The notes beneath the pieces were generated by a model that worked only from the letters and a program-made list of their open reading frames with translations, did no database searches and had not been told where the DNA came from. Of a stretch of 64,000 nucleotides of DNA, positions 1 to 9,617 are shown piece after piece; within the stretch, counting starts at the first letter, position 1; each line of letters begins with the position of its first letter. The stretch is from Flavobacterium jumunjinense (GTDB taxonomy: Bacteria; Bacteroidota; Bacteroidia; Flavobacteriales; Flavobacteriaceae), in assembly GCF_021650975.2 (NCBI RefSeq), contig NZ_CP091285.1, positions 62,001 through 126,000 on the forward strand. The letters run 5' to 3'. Both the position numbers and the translations under genes were made by a program.

Positions 1-29
1 CAATAGGTGTTAAATAGCTACTCGATACA

Positions 30-65
30 TTTTTTATAAAATTGCTGTTCGCATTTTATAAAAAA
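30..65. repeat. Short perfect hairpin at the window start
   Basis: Two 13-bp arms (30-42 and 53-65, TTTTTTATAAAAT and its complement) surround a 10-nt loop. It lies 3' of the minus-strand gene that stops at 122, so it may act as a terminator, but it is AT-only and the assignment is weak. Confidence 0.4.
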
Positions 66-121
66 CACTCGAAGTGACGGTGTGCGGTTTAGGGATCGCG
101 AGAAATCATGTTCCAAGAGAA

Positions 122-649
122 TTAATCAATGTACACTTTCTCTATTATAGCTTTTCCAGTATGAAAGTCTTTCCCATAAAAAAGCACGTATTCAGCATTG
201 GTGTTAATTCCGAAATAGCCTTCTTTCAATTGTACAAACATTTTGTCTAAATACATTTTGTGTCTGTTTACTGTGACATAGATTCTTGCTCCTGTGTTTG
301 CAGTGTATTTAAGATAGAAGTCTATTTTACCCGAAGCTGCCAATCGGAATTTAAAAAGATTGTGTTGCGATTCTTGTAGAACCATTCCGTAGGCTAGTTT
401 TTTTTGTGTGTTAGTTAATGGTTTTTTCATACCATTGTCGGCATAAGCTATTTGGTATTCGTTAATAGGCTGGTTGGAATCTATTACACCTCCTTTTATA
501 TTGGCATCGTATACATAGGTATTGTGATTGTTACTATGTTGGATGTAAAACAATCGGGTTGCTGTTTTTTCGGGTTCGGGATAGTTGCTTTGTGCAAAAC
601 CAGAGTAGAGTATTAAAAAAGTATAAAAAAAGGTAAAGATAATTTTCAT
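122..649 (-). CDS. Hypothetical secreted protein (175 aa)
   Basis: I do not recognise a family. The frame is open further upstream to 763, but the ATG at 649 is preferred because it begins a clean Sec signal peptide (MKIIFTFFYT... ending GFAQ). The mature part starts SNYPEPEKTATRLF and is rich in Tyr, Asn and Thr, with no obvious catalytic motif. The pattern of short hydrophobic stretches suggests a small beta-rich periplasmic or surface protein. It stands alone, with the next gene starting 200 bp away in the same direction. Confidence 0.7.
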   Translation of the reverse strand: MKIIFTFFYTFLILYSGFAQSNYPEPEKTATRLFYIQHSNNHNTYVYDANIKGGVIDSNQPINEYQIAYADNGMKKPLTNTQKKLAYGMVLQESQHNLFKFRLAASGKIDFYLKYTANTGARIYVTVNRHKMYLDKMFVQLKEGYFGINTNAEYVLFYGKDFHTGKAIIEKVYID

Positions 650-765
650 TATGATTGCTGTTTTTTTGAAGCTTGCTTTGTTTTTCAGGTTATACAAACT
701 TTTTTCTAAGATAACACATTTTTTAGAATATGTTAAATGTGATGGTGTAATACCATTTATCACTT

Positions 766-852
766 GAATTTACTGTAATAAAACGCCCTGTTTTCCTCGC
801 TATTTCAATATAAAATAAAAACGTAACGATGCTATACTTTGATTTTCTCTTT
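766..852 (+). repeat. Dispersed intergenic repeat, copy 1
   Basis: This stretch begins GAATTTAC and aligns over about 87 bp with the reverse complement of 24266-24352, at roughly 80% identity by eye. Conserved blocks include AATAAAACGCCC, CTCGCTA, CGATGCTAT and TTTGATTTTCT. The second copy is bounded by inverted GAATTTAC ends and looks MITE-like. Here the far end is missing, and the repeat runs into the stop codon of the next minus-strand gene (851). Confidence 0.7.
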
Positions 853-1387
853 AACCTGAACAAATTAGTAAATAATTTTTTTCTTTATTTGACTGCATTA
901 TTATTTTTTTCAACTCTAAAAAATCTCCTATCAAATGATTTAGATTATTTGATTCTCCTTCGTTATTTACATTTGTCCATTCATTTGGATAAATATCGTT
1001 TTCATTTAGTTCAGTTGCATTATATTTTTCTTTTATTTCTAATTCGCTAATTTTAGATAAAATTTTGTTGATTTCAGATACCTCTTCAATATTCAAATAT
1101 GGAAAATAATTTCCACTTTCCATAAAATCCATCATTTCTTCAAAATCTGCATTTTCAAAATCAAAATCGCCTAAAAATTCTTTTGGATTAAATATTTTAT
1201 TAAGCACTTCTTTAGTTTCATCAGATTTATTTTTCTTTAACACATATTCAATTGCCATAAATGAATTTTGAAAAGTATAACTACTTTTTGCTCTATTATA
1301 AAGTTTAATTTCTTTTCGGTTTTCATTTTTTTTTAACTCCTCAAAAAATTCTTTAGAAATATTAAAGATTGTTGTAAATTGACTCAT
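851..1387 (-). CDS. DUF1877 family protein (178 aa)
   Basis: The C-terminal half contains LNENDIYPNEW followed by a helix LIGDFLELKKIIMQ and a terminal strand NYLLICS. This matches the end of the YfbM/DUF1877 family, whose members carry LNxxxIYPxxW and a closing hydrophobic strand. The function of the family is unknown. The start at 1387 (MSQFTTIFNIS) is chosen because YfbM-like proteins begin close to the first beta strand; the longer open frame to 1510 looks non-coding. No operon partner. Confidence 0.7.
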   Translation of the reverse strand: MSQFTTIFNISKEFFEELKKNENRKEIKLYNRAKSSYTFQNSFMAIEYVLKKNKSDETKEVLNKIFNPKEFLGDFDFENADFEEMMDFMESGNYFPYLNIEEVSEINKILSKISELEIKEKYNATELNENDIYPNEWTNVNNEGESNNLNHLIGDFLELKKIIMQSNKEKNYLLICSG

Positions 1388-1638
1388 TATTTTCAGTTTT
1401 TTAAAATAGCAATTAACTTTGTGTTTGTACAAGTTTTTAAGTGTAAGCTGGTAATAAGGGTTTTCAATATTATTTATATATAGTTTTCGATACATTTTAC
1501 AAAAAACCAACCGACAAAGTACAAATTACACTAAATTATACTAATTTAAGATTTTGTTTTTCTCACCTCTTTAAAAATTAATTTCTGCACTTTTTATAAA
1601 AACAAATAGTCTTTTTAGTTAAAGTGTATCGGTATTGT

Positions 1639-2100
1639 TTATGTATTGGGTTTTACAATATCGTTTATTATTTTCAAATGATGATTGGTGTGAATTTCTA
1701 AAAATTTTATGGCTTTGTTTACTTTTATGTTTCCAAAATAGGGATGATCGAAGTATTTGTTTGCATCTATAGTTTCTAAACTTTTAATTTTTGATATGGT
1801 ATTTTGTAGATGCTCTTTTAGTGTTTGTGCATTATACTCTTTTGGAGTTACTGCTTTTGGTGCTCTTGCTTTTCCGCGAGGTATTTTTTTAAAGGTAAAA
1901 ACAATTATTTTCGACAACTTGAAACTTGATTTATAGGCTATTGGATTGGATTTTTCTATTTCTTGAATTATCAGATTAATCGTTAATAGAATATGTTCAA
2001 TTTGCCAACCAACGGTAGATTTTGACACTTCTTCATTAACCTCGTTATGTTTTACTATTTTTGTTTCTAGTTCTTCTAATTGTTTGTTTAATGTCTTCAT
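1639..2100 (-). CDS. DUF1569 / DinB-like four-helix protein (153 aa)
   Basis: The protein shows the DUF1569 pattern: STVGWQIEHILLTINLI near residue 29, a basic FKKIPRGKARAPK loop, then FDHPYFGNIKVNKAIKFLEIHTNHHLKII near residues 117-145. His residues in GWQxEH and HTNHHL could form the metal site seen in DinB-fold proteins. Substrate is unknown. Single gene with no clear operon partner. Confidence 0.75.
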   Translation of the reverse strand: MKTLNKQLEELETKIVKHNEVNEEVSKSTVGWQIEHILLTINLIIQEIEKSNPIAYKSSFKLSKIIVFTFKKIPRGKARAPKAVTPKEYNAQTLKEHLQNTISKIKSLETIDANKYFDHPYFGNIKVNKAIKFLEIHTNHHLKIINDIVKPNT

Positions 2101-2247
2101 TTTTTTATGCTATTTCTTTTCTATTTTTGCAATAATTGCTTGTGTGTTTATAGCGCTAACAAACCTACGCTTTTAGCTAAAACTTAGCAACTGTCTTTCT
2201 TATACAATACTTTTATTGCATTATTAGAGGTTGTTTTGCTCCTTTTT

Positions 2248-3447
2248 TTATGCTGTATTACCTAATGGCAATGTAAACTTAAAATCGCTACCCTTTCCTT
2301 CTTTGCTTTCTACCCAAATTGTACCCCTATTTTTTTCTACAAATTCTTTACACAGAACTAATCCTAAACCAGAACCGTTTTCGTTTGCTGTACCTATTGT
2401 AGTAGTGTTTGAAGCTATCTTAAACAGCTCTTTGCATTTTTCTTCATTCATTCCAATTCCATTATCAGAAATAGTAATTTCAACATGTTGGTCTTTTAGA
2501 GTTGCTAAGACTCGAATATTACCCCCTAATTCTGTAAACTTGATTGCATTAGAAATAAGGTTTCGCAATACTGTTTTTAACATATTTACATCTGCATAAA
2601 CTTCAATTTCATCTGATAGCGAATAATCTAAAGTAATATTTTTAGCTTTTGTTAATGATTTTTTAAGTGTTATTATTTCTAGAATAACAGCAGAAAAAAG
2701 GACTTTTTCGGGGTTGAAACGAAGTTGTCCTGTTTGCGATTTTGCCCAATTTAAGAGATTATCAAGTAAAATAAGTGTGTTTTTTGCGGCAACATTAATA
2801 ATGCTACAAAATTTTTCTTTTTCTTCGGGCTCTAAGTCGGCACTATTTAGTGTTAATAATTCTGAAAAACCAATAATACTATTGAAAGGACTTCTTAAAT
2901 CGTGCGCTATGATTGAAAAAAGTTTGTCTTTTGTGGTATTGAGTTCTTTTAATTGCTTTTCACTTTCTTTCAGGGAGTTTTCCGATTTTTTACGTTCTGT
3001 AATGTCATGAATTACGCCTACAAGATACTTTTTTCCGTCAGCATCAATGAATCGAGTTTTTCTTGTAGATATTGTTCGAGTTTCACCACCACGTATAGTA
3101 AGTGCCTCTTCATTTATATTTTCTATTCCGTCTTCTAGTACTTGTTTATCAATTTTTAAAAAACTTTCCTGCTCTTCTGGTGATACTTCCTCTGCAAGTG
3201 TTTTTCCAATTATCTCGTCTCTATGAAGATTGAAAATTTCGGTAAAAGCATCATTAACGATAAGTAATCTGCTTTGGTCATCTTTTACGAATACTGGATC
3301 TCCAATATTGTTGAGGATACTATTATAATAATACTCTCGTTCTTCTTTTTTCTCCATAGAAGAATGTAATCTTAAAATTTCATTTTGCTTTTCGAGTTCA
3401 ACAATTTGATTTTTTAATGCCTCGTAGGTTAATGAGTCATTTGTCAT
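2248..3447 (-). CDS. PAS-domain sensor histidine kinase (399 aa)
   Basis: From the ATG at 3447 the order is: a short coiled coil (about 5-45), a PAS domain with PAC tail (about 45-155, ending GVIHDITERKK), a HisKA dimerisation helix with FSIIAHDLRSPFNS (phospho-acceptor His about residue 182), and a HATPase_c domain with the N box LRNLISNAIKFTE, DNGIGM and GSGLGL. There are no membrane segments, so it should be a cytosolic sensor. No response regulator is adjacent, so it is an orphan kinase. An upstream ATG at 3504 in the same frame is possible but would add a poorly conserved leader. Confidence 0.9.
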   Translation of the reverse strand: MTNDSLTYEALKNQIVELEKQNEILRLHSSMEKKEEREYYYNSILNNIGDPVFVKDDQSRLLIVNDAFTEIFNLHRDEIIGKTLAEEVSPEEQESFLKIDKQVLEDGIENINEEALTIRGGETRTISTRKTRFIDADGKKYLVGVIHDITERKKSENSLKESEKQLKELNTTKDKLFSIIAHDLRSPFNSIIGFSELLTLNSADLEPEEKEKFCSIINVAAKNTLILLDNLLNWAKSQTGQLRFNPEKVLFSAVILEIITLKKSLTKAKNITLDYSLSDEIEVYADVNMLKTVLRNLISNAIKFTELGGNIRVLATLKDQHVEITISDNGIGMNEEKCKELFKIASNTTTIGTANENGSGLGLVLCKEFVEKNRGTIWVESKEGKGSDFKFTLPLGNTA

Positions 3448-3767
3448 TGGTACGTTTTTTTTATCAGTGGGATTACTTATAATGATTGCGTATATGAAAA
3501 ACATTCGTTCATTACTTTCACTAATTTAGTAATTATTTTTCTGATAATTACACGTAATAGCAAAAAAGCGATTTTGATATCATTTACACTCAATTAAGTT
3601 ATCTACAATTAGAAAACTTAATTTCAATAAATTATAGATTATGAATTAATTACTTTAATTGTATTTTTTAATCAATTAATCTTGTTTAATCCCTTGTAAT
3701 TTATAAGCATTTTTAAAATAAAAAATTACACTACTCATTTTTAAAAGGCGGTCAATAACTATTTCAT

Positions 3768-4133
3768 TTAAAACCCTGCTTTAATTTTTTGATTATCATC
3801 TACTATTTCTTGATCTAAAAATATTTTAGAATGATTTGGATTTTTTGAAGAATAAATAACTTTATAAAATTTGCCAATACATTCTTCTTCTTTAAAGCCA
3901 TATAGACTTTCGCTATCTTTCACTTGTTTTCCATCGACTATAAACACATAATCATAATTACGCGATCTTCGACCAGTATGAAAATCATATAAATAAGCAA
4001 CAGAAACAACTTTATTAGCTTCCATATCGGCATCATATTCTTTTTTATTTGCTTCACTTTCGCGATACATCCACACAAAAAGAGCGATGAGAAATAGTAA
4101 GCCCAAACTTTGTTTTATATCTTCTCTTTTCAT
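3768..4133 (-). CDS. Hypothetical small membrane-anchored protein (121 aa)
   Basis: One N-terminal transmembrane helix (about residues 8-22, QSLGLLFLIALFVWMY) is followed by a soluble domain with YDYVFIVDGKQVKDSESLYGF and FYKVIYSSKNPNHSKIFLDQ. This resembles small Bacteroidota proteins with a DUF3592-like beta domain, but I cannot name the family. Its ATG overlaps the stop of the upstream gene (ATGA), so the two are translationally coupled. About 320 bp upstream of the kinase-side boundary is AT-rich and featureless. Confidence 0.7.
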   Translation of the reverse strand: MKREDIKQSLGLLFLIALFVWMYRESEANKKEYDADMEANKVVSVAYLYDFHTGRRSRNYDYVFIVDGKQVKDSESLYGFKEEECIGKFYKVIYSSKNPNHSKIFLDQEIVDDNQKIKAGF

Positions 4134-4762
4134 TGTTCAAATAAATTTTGATTCGGATTTAAATAATAGTCATAAACTAAACCATTGATTAATACTAATT
4201 CTCCAAATTCTAAACTGATTTCTTCTAATAAATCTCTATACTTAAAATAATAATCTTTGTCATATCCTAATTTTTGATGTAGTTCGAAATAAACGGTATT
4301 TACTTCAATTCTGTGATTAAAATTTTGAATCCTATTTTCATTATTTAAATCTAAATAAAAATCAATCATTATATTTTTAAGTTTATCCAAGTACTCTTCA
4401 TTTATTGCATTACTAAACTTATAACATTGCCAATCTTTAACCTCTTCTCTTCTTATGTCATTATCTACAAGTTCTCTTAAATTTCTTCTATAATAATCTC
4501 CTTTTTCAATCAAATTTGAAAAAAAATATGATTCATCACTTCCATAAATCACAATATTGAGATCCTTTATAACTTCAATTGCTTGACTTATTTTATAAAA
4601 TTTATGTCTTTTAATTACTTCTAATTTTTCATTTACTTCTATCTCCGGAATGAAATTATTTAAGCCATAATAAAAAACTAAATCATCAAAATAGGTAACT
4701 TCTACATTTGCTTTTGTGCTTATTACTAATTCTTTCTTTATTGTACCTAATGAGATTTTCAT
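4130..4762 (-). CDS. Hypothetical cytosolic protein (210 aa)
   Basis: I do not recognise it. The protein is rich in Tyr, Asp, Asn and Ile, has no signal peptide or membrane helix, and is predicted mixed alpha/beta (for example KISQAIEVIKDLNIVIYGSDES). It overlaps the next gene by 4 bp and probably forms a two-gene operon with it. Its size and lone position resemble polymorphic-toxin immunity or SMI1-like accessory proteins, but no diagnostic motif is visible. Confidence 0.65.
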   Translation of the reverse strand: MKISLGTIKKELVISTKANVEVTYFDDLVFYYGLNNFIPEIEVNEKLEVIKRHKFYKISQAIEVIKDLNIVIYGSDESYFFSNLIEKGDYYRRNLRELVDNDIRREEVKDWQCYKFSNAINEEYLDKLKNIMIDFYLDLNNENRIQNFNHRIEVNTVYFELHQKLGYDKDYYFKYRDLLEEISLEFGELVLINGLVYDYYLNPNQNLFEQ

Positions 4763-4853
4763 GTGCTTAATTTATGAATCAATTCTAAAAAAACAAAACT
4801 AGCTTATTTCTAAACTAGTTGTGTTTTATTTAAACTTATTTCAAGTTAATGAA

Positions 4854-6434
4854 TTACAAAATATAATCCGTATTAATAAAATTACTTTTTTTACTGTCCA
4901 ATAACTCTTGTAAGATGGCATTGTTGTAGTCGTTGTCTTTTGAAGCTACAAAGGTTCTTATCGAGAATGAACGCAGAGCATCATGAATACTTAATGTACC
5001 TACTGCTGAATCTTTTCTTCCTGTGAATGGGAAAACATCTGGTCCTCGTTGGCATGAACTATTTAAGTTGACTCTACATACTAAATTGACTAAAACATCA
5101 ATTAATGGTGCCACTGTATTTATGTCTTTTCCAAAAAGACTTACTTGTTGTCCATAATCAGATGCTGCCATGTCGTCTAGTGGTTCTTGTATGTCTTTAA
5201 AAATCATAATAGGCACAACTGGTCCAAATTGTTCTTCATGATAGACTCTCATTTTTTTATTAATTGGAAATAAAACGGCTGGAAAAATATAGTTCTCGCT
5301 TCTTTCTCCACCTTTTTGATTGATAACCGAAGCTCCATTGGCTTTAGCATCATCAATTAATTCTTGTATATAATTGGGTTTGTCGGGTTCTGGTAAAGGT
5401 GTCAAGAATACATTATCTTCCCAAGGATTTCCAAATTTCAAAGCATCTACTTTTGCTGTGAATTTTTTATTGAATTCGTCTGCAATAGATTCGTGTACAT
5501 AGATAATTTTCAATGCAGTACATCGTTGTCCGTTAAAAGACAATGAACCTGAAATACATTCTGAGACCGCTAAATCTATATTGGCATCGGGTAAAATTAT
5601 CGCTGGATTTTTAGCTTCTAAACCTAATATTAATCGCAACTTGTTTTTATTAGGGTGTAAATCTTGCAAAGCTATTGCCGATTTACTGTTTCCAATTAAG
5701 GATAAAACAGTTACTAATCCCGATTTCATGATTGGTGCTGCTACTTCTCGTCCTCTTCCATAAAGAACATTAATTACTCCTTTAGGAAAGGCACTTTGAA
5801 ATGCTTTTAATAATGGAGATAATAATAAGACTCCAAATTTCGCTGGTTTAAACAAGACTGTGTTTCCCATTATTAATGCTGGAATCAACAAAGAGAATGT
5901 TTCGTTTAACGGATAATTATAAGGTCCTAAACACAATACAATACCTAACGGACTTCGCTTTATCATGGCATTGATTCCTTGCACTTTGGTAAAACGTGCT
6001 CCTTCATGGTTTAGTTCTTTATAATCTTTTATCGTGTCGTAAATATATTCTACCGTTCTATCGAATTCTTTTTCACTGTCTGGAAGTGTTTTGCCTATTT
6101 CCCACATTAATAGTTTAACTACTTCGTTTCTTGTTTCTTTCATTTGCGAAACAAAACTTTCCATGCATTTAATACGATCTTGTACTTTCATAGTAGGCCA
6201 ATCTCCTTGACCGTTTTTAAAAGCGCTGTCAGACGATGCTAATGCTTCTAACGCTTCTTTTTCTCCCATGCTAGGAATAGAACCTAAAAGCGTTGGTGCA
6301 TAGGTTGGTGTACTAGAAATACTTGAAACAACGTCTGTTGTTTCTCCTTGCCAAATTTTTAGTTCACCATCTTGTAGGTATTCTTTTTGATGTAAGGGTT
6401 CGTTTATTTTTATATTTTCTGGAATTGTGCTCAT
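4854..6434 (-). CDS. NADP-dependent glyceraldehyde-3-phosphate dehydrogenase-like aldehyde dehydrogenase (526 aa)
   Basis: An aldehyde dehydrogenase superfamily enzyme. Oxyanion-site region [11 protein letters not shown] is near residue 171, general-base Glu in LGLEAKNPA near 273, and the catalytic Cys in [11 protein letters not shown] near 305. The GQRCTA block and the ordering resemble GapN, the non-phosphorylating enzyme that oxidises glyceraldehyde 3-phosphate to 3-phosphoglycerate with NADP. The start at 6434 ([13 protein letters not shown]) is preferred over 6500, which would add an unusual leader. Exact substrate is inferred from similarity only. The gene is monocistronic. Confidence 0.85.
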   Translation of the reverse strand: MSTIPENIKINEPLHQKEYLQDGELKIWQGETTDVVSSISSTPTYAPTLLGSIPSMGEKEALEALASSDSAFKNGQGDWPTMKVQDRIKCMESFVSQMKETRNEVVKLLMWEIGKTLPDSEKEFDRTVEYIYDTIKDYKELNHEGARFTKVQGINAMIKRSPLGIVLCLGPYNYPLNETFSLLIPALIMGNTVLFKPAKFGVLLLSPLLKAFQSAFPKGVINVLYGRGREVAAPIMKSGLVTVLSLIGNSKSAIALQDLHPNKNKLRLILGLEAKNPAIILPDANIDLAVSECISGSLSFNGQRCTALKIIYVHESIADEFNKKFTAKVDALKFGNPWEDNVFLTPLPEPDKPNYIQELIDDAKANGASVINQKGGERSENYIFPAVLFPINKKMRVYHEEQFGPVVPIMIFKDIQEPLDDMAASDYGQQVSLFGKDINTVAPLIDVLVNLVCRVNLNSSCQRGPDVFPFTGRKDSAVGTLSIHDALRSFSIRTFVASKDNDYNNAILQELLDSKKSNFINTDYIL

Positions 6435-6743
6435 AAATAATGTTGTTTTATTTTGAATATTGGCTTGTATAAAATTCCCACTTTTTAATCTAATAAACAA
6501 CTCATTATAAAAGTTTTAAGGGTATAGTAGTAAATGTAGTGTTTTGGTTTTAATACCGTATTTTTTCAAACGTTTTCGTAGAGAATATGATTTTTTTTTG
6601 TTTCGAAAAGGAGTAAAAATAGAATTACAATGTCTCTACATTTCATTTTTTAGAGAGAAATTATTAGTAGAAATGTATCCTTTTTATCTAAATTTCGAAT
6701 AGGATTAAAAGAATGCCTCTATTTTAGGGTTTATATATACTTG

Positions 6744-6804
6744 TAATCATTTTACCACAGATTAAAAAGATTATGAAGTTTTTTAATCTGTGGTAAAATG
6801 ATTA
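6744..6804. repeat. Perfect 25-bp inverted repeat
   Basis: Arms 6744-6768 and 6780-6804 are perfect reverse complements around an 11-nt loop. The right arm reads TTTTTAATCTGTGGTAAAAT and on. It is followed by ATCCGTGATTT-type sequence typical of dispersed AATCTGTG/ATCCGTG repeats in Flavobacterium intergenic DNA. The rest of the 430-bp gap 6435-6868 is AT-rich and shows no ORF. Confidence 0.75.
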
Positions 6805-6868
6805 TAAAAAATCTACGGAAATCAGTGTAATCCGTGATTTAAAAATTGAATCTATTATTTAGGTTTTA

Positions 6869-7645
6869 TTAATCCCCAGAATTGACGAAATGATTAAATA
6901 TTTTCACAATTCTATCTGCATTTTCAACATCTTTAAAAGTAATACAATCAAAAGCATGATCTAACTTATTGTCTTTTGTTCCTTCAATTACTAGTGGTCG
7001 AGAATGTAAAACTGCAATTAATCTTTCATTTTTAAAAACTAGTCCAATTCTCATCATTGGTGACGGATCGACAATCCAGTTTTCATAATTATAATAAATT
7101 GTCATTCCGTCAAATTGGTCGTCTTTTTGAAGTTTAAAATTGGATATTATTTTTTTGAAGTTAGCTAAATCTCTATTGTCTTTGTTTTCTTCAAAGTGAC
7201 TCATTAGAGCATTTTCTATAATGGTATTGGGTTTTATATTTTCTTTCTGTATATAGCCAACTAACCCCATCATTAATTCAACTTCTTTTGTTGTTTTTCC
7301 AACAACTTGCTTGTCAACTAAAATTTTAACTCCTTTTTTTAGTACACCATCTTCAAAGTCCGATTCTGGATTTGTTGGTAAAATACCTATAACGTTCCAT
7401 CCGTTTTCTTCATGGACTGTTTCTATCAAGACATTATCATTTAGTGTAAAAATAACCTCTCCATCGATAGTATCTCTAACGCTTACAGGGCCTTCAACTC
7501 TTTCCCCAAGAATAGGTTCTTCGTCTATGGTTTGTTCTGTATTCACCAATTGTTCTTCTTTTTCTGAGTCTCCTTCTTTTTCCTTTTTATCTGACAAACA
7601 AGACATAAGGCTAAAAACAGCCAAAATTATAATGATTTTTTTCAT
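6869..7645 (-). CDS. Lipoprotein with SH3-like N-terminal region (258 aa)
   Basis: The signal peptide ends in the lipobox LMSC (Cys about residue 16). A Glu-rich linker (EKEEQLVNTEQTIDEEP) leads to a bacterial SH3-like segment, GPVSVRDTIDGEVIFTLNDNVLIETVHEENGWNV split over about residues 53-86. Such domains often bind cell-wall peptides. The C-terminal 110 residues contain a helical stretch and KNERLIAVLHSRPL, of unknown function. Predicted to be anchored in the periplasm or on the surface. Monocistronic. Confidence 0.75.
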   Translation of the reverse strand: MKKIIIILAVFSLMSCLSDKKEKEGDSEKEEQLVNTEQTIDEEPILGERVEGPVSVRDTIDGEVIFTLNDNVLIETVHEENGWNVIGILPTNPESDFEDGVLKKGVKILVDKQVVGKTTKEVELMMGLVGYIQKENIKPNTIIENALMSHFEENKDNRDLANFKKIISNFKLQKDDQFDGMTIYYNYENWIVDPSPMMRIGLVFKNERLIAVLHSRPLVIEGTKDNKLDHAFDCITFKDVENADRIVKIFNHFVNSGD

Positions 7646-7724
7646 TTCAAGTGATTATTGAGACATTCAGAAATTGTACTGAATAGTCATTTACTACAAA
7701 TATAGACAGTTATCTTCATTTCTT

Positions 7725-7762
7725 AAAAAAAAAAGAGGCTATCTAAAATTAAGACAGCCTCT
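7725..7762 (-). terminator. Rho-independent terminator
   Basis: Stem AGAGGCT/AGCCTCT (7734-7740 and 7756-7762), extended inward by TCT/AGA, is followed on the minus strand by a run of ten T. It sits just 3' of the minus-strand lipoprotein gene ending at 7838. Confidence 0.85.
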
Positions 7763-7837
7763 GATTGTTTTTTTATGTGTAGTATTCTAAACTATTTAAT
7801 TAAAGCTTCATTCGTGTTTTTAAAAAATTAAACTACC

Positions 7838-8260
7838 TTATTCCTTTACAAAGACTAAATCAGGACCGTCTACATAAGATTGCTTAAGAATCATTTTTTG
7901 ATTTATTTTCTCATAAATCCATTTAGAATCATTTATCTTAACCAATGGAATTTGATTATTGTCGTCAAATGTTAAATGATCTAATCCAAAATTGTATAAA
8001 TATATACCATTTGAATATCCAACATTTGAACCACCTGTCCCAGTTACTAATAAAGTTCCATTTTGTTGAAAACTATACACTATATTTTGATTGGAATAAT
8101 CAATAATCCCATCTGAGGAGGCACCACCTTCTAAACCATAAAATCTAGCTTCTTCAAGTTTCCAATCTCCTTGTACTGAATTAACATTCAATAAATCATT
8201 ATCGTTAGAACAAGCTGAGGTAAAAATAATCAGTACTACTAAAAACAAAAAATTTCTCAT
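7838..8260 (-). CDS. Lipocalin-like lipoprotein (140 aa)
   Basis: The signal peptide ends at the lipobox FTSAC (Cys about residue 17). The following VQGDWKLEEARFYG is typical of the first strand of the lipocalin-like lipoproteins common in Bacteroidota. A beta-rich body follows, with NGTLLVTGTGG and KINDSKWIYEKINQKMILKQ. Probably a small beta-barrel displayed on a membrane. No ligand can be assigned. A strong terminator follows. Confidence 0.75.
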   Translation of the reverse strand: MRNFLFLVVLIIFTSACSNDNDLLNVNSVQGDWKLEEARFYGLEGGASSDGIIDYSNQNIVYSFQQNGTLLVTGTGGSNVGYSNGIYLYNFGLDHLTFDDNNQIPLVKINDSKWIYEKINQKMILKQSYVDGPDLVFVKE

Positions 8261-8498
8261 GTTGTTTGTTTGTTATTGCTTTATTTATAGACACAAATTT
8301 CATTCATTGGTTGCGTTAATGAAGAAAAAAATAAACAAATAGTTAAACTATCTTATATTTTCCCTCTATTTTCTATTATGTACTATCTATTTAATATCTC
8401 TATTTAGAAGACAAGTACAAAACTTAATGTTTATGGTAATCTCACACATTTATTTTCTATTTTGATTATAATACTATAACATTTTTTCACACTCTATT

Positions 8499-8885
8499 TC
8501 ATAGCTCTAAATTTATAAATAAAGTTATATTATCCAGTAAGCTTATATAATTTTCTAAATTATCGCCCCATAAAACGCAAGTTTCCGACTCTGAATCGCC
8601 TTTAATATTTTTTTCTAAAGTTGGGTTTCTTTCTCTAATAAATTTTCTTATGAATAATTCCCACCCATATCCATCTAATTCAATTCCATTCTTGTGAAGT
8701 AATGTGTTTACTTTTCCAAGTTTTTCCCAACTACCAAACTCAAGTTGGTATGAAATTTTATCCTCTCCTTTATCGTTTATTTCTAAAGCACTTAAAAATA
8801 TAGGGCTTAATTTATCGTTTTCCCAAATTCCGTTCTCTACTACTATTTGATCAATATTGGCAAGGATTATATTTTTACTATTCAT
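8499..8885 (-). CDS. Imm51-like immunity family protein (128 aa)
   Basis: The central motif LDGYGWELFIRKFIRERNPTL followed by an acidic DSESETCVLW stretch and a final helix matches the layout of the Imm51 immunity family (GYxW, then a conserved D-x-E-x-E/D-x-C region). Such proteins usually neutralise polymorphic toxin domains. No toxin gene is adjacent, so this would be an orphan immunity gene. About 210 bp on either side is AT-rich and without ORFs. Family call from memory of the motif. Confidence 0.6.
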   Translation of the reverse strand: MNSKNIILANIDQIVVENGIWENDKLSPIFLSALEINDKGEDKISYQLEFGSWEKLGKVNTLLHKNGIELDGYGWELFIRKFIRERNPTLEKNIKGDSESETCVLWGDNLENYISLLDNITLFINLEL

Positions 8886-9100
8886 TTATTAAGTTTATAG
8901 TTGTTATATGTTTAATTATCTTACCAAATCTACAATAAAAAAAAGCTAATTAATTGGATATCTTAGTCTATAAACATCGTTTTAAAACCTTGAAAAAGCA
9001 CAAAAAATACTGATTTACAACATAATGTATGTTAAAAACCACAAAAAAATCAATACATTTTAAGAAAAATACTTACTTTTAATTTCTTAAAATTCATAAA

Positions 9101-9595
9101 ATGAAAAAAGTAACATTTCTTTTTGTATTCGCTTTTATAAGCTGTACTACTTTCGCACAAAACAATACTAAACTTCTTGATTCAATCAATAATTTGTTTA
9201 CCCAACACAAAGTCATTTCAGACAAGATAACTCTATTAAATCATATCGAAATAAAAAATGATAGCATAGAAATTAGACTAACATCTAATACTCAAAATAT
9301 AAACAAAAACGGACAAAATGAGTTTAAAATAACCTTTAGTTGTCTTGCTTCTGATATTCTTGAAATAACTAATGGAAGTGCTCCAGCAGGAAATAAAGTT
9401 ATATATATGAAAGCAAATGGAGACAAAATAAAATCTTGTTTTTATAAAAACGATGAAATTATAAAAGAACATTCTTTTAATAACAAACAAAATATAGTCC
9501 TTAATAAAATGTCGGAAACAGAAATTGAATCCATTAAAAATTTACTTGTCTCCTTAATTAACAATAAAGGAGGAAATGTTAAAACAAATCCATAA
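9101..9595 (+). CDS. Hypothetical secreted protein (164 aa)
   Basis: A clear signal peptide (MKKVTFLFVFAF..., cleavage after TTFAQ) precedes a small mixed domain with no motif I can name. Two Cys remain in the mature form (FSCLAS and KSCFYK). It is convergent with cydB, with 22 bp between the stop codons. Confidence 0.65.
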   Translation: MKKVTFLFVFAFISCTTFAQNNTKLLDSINNLFTQHKVISDKITLLNHIEIKNDSIEIRLTSNTQNINKNGQNEFKITFSCLASDILEITNGSAPAGNKVIYMKANGDKIKSCFYKNDEIIKEHSFNNKQNIVLNKMSETEIESIKNLLVSLINNKGGNVKTNP

Positions 9596-9617
9596 GGTTT
9601 AATTCTTTTATATTTTC

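Noticed and set aside
829..1050. Plus-strand ORF of 73 aa, Leu/Phe-rich
   Set aside because: It lies antisense to the DUF1877 gene and its composition is the complement of Lys/Asn/Glu codons; a shadow.
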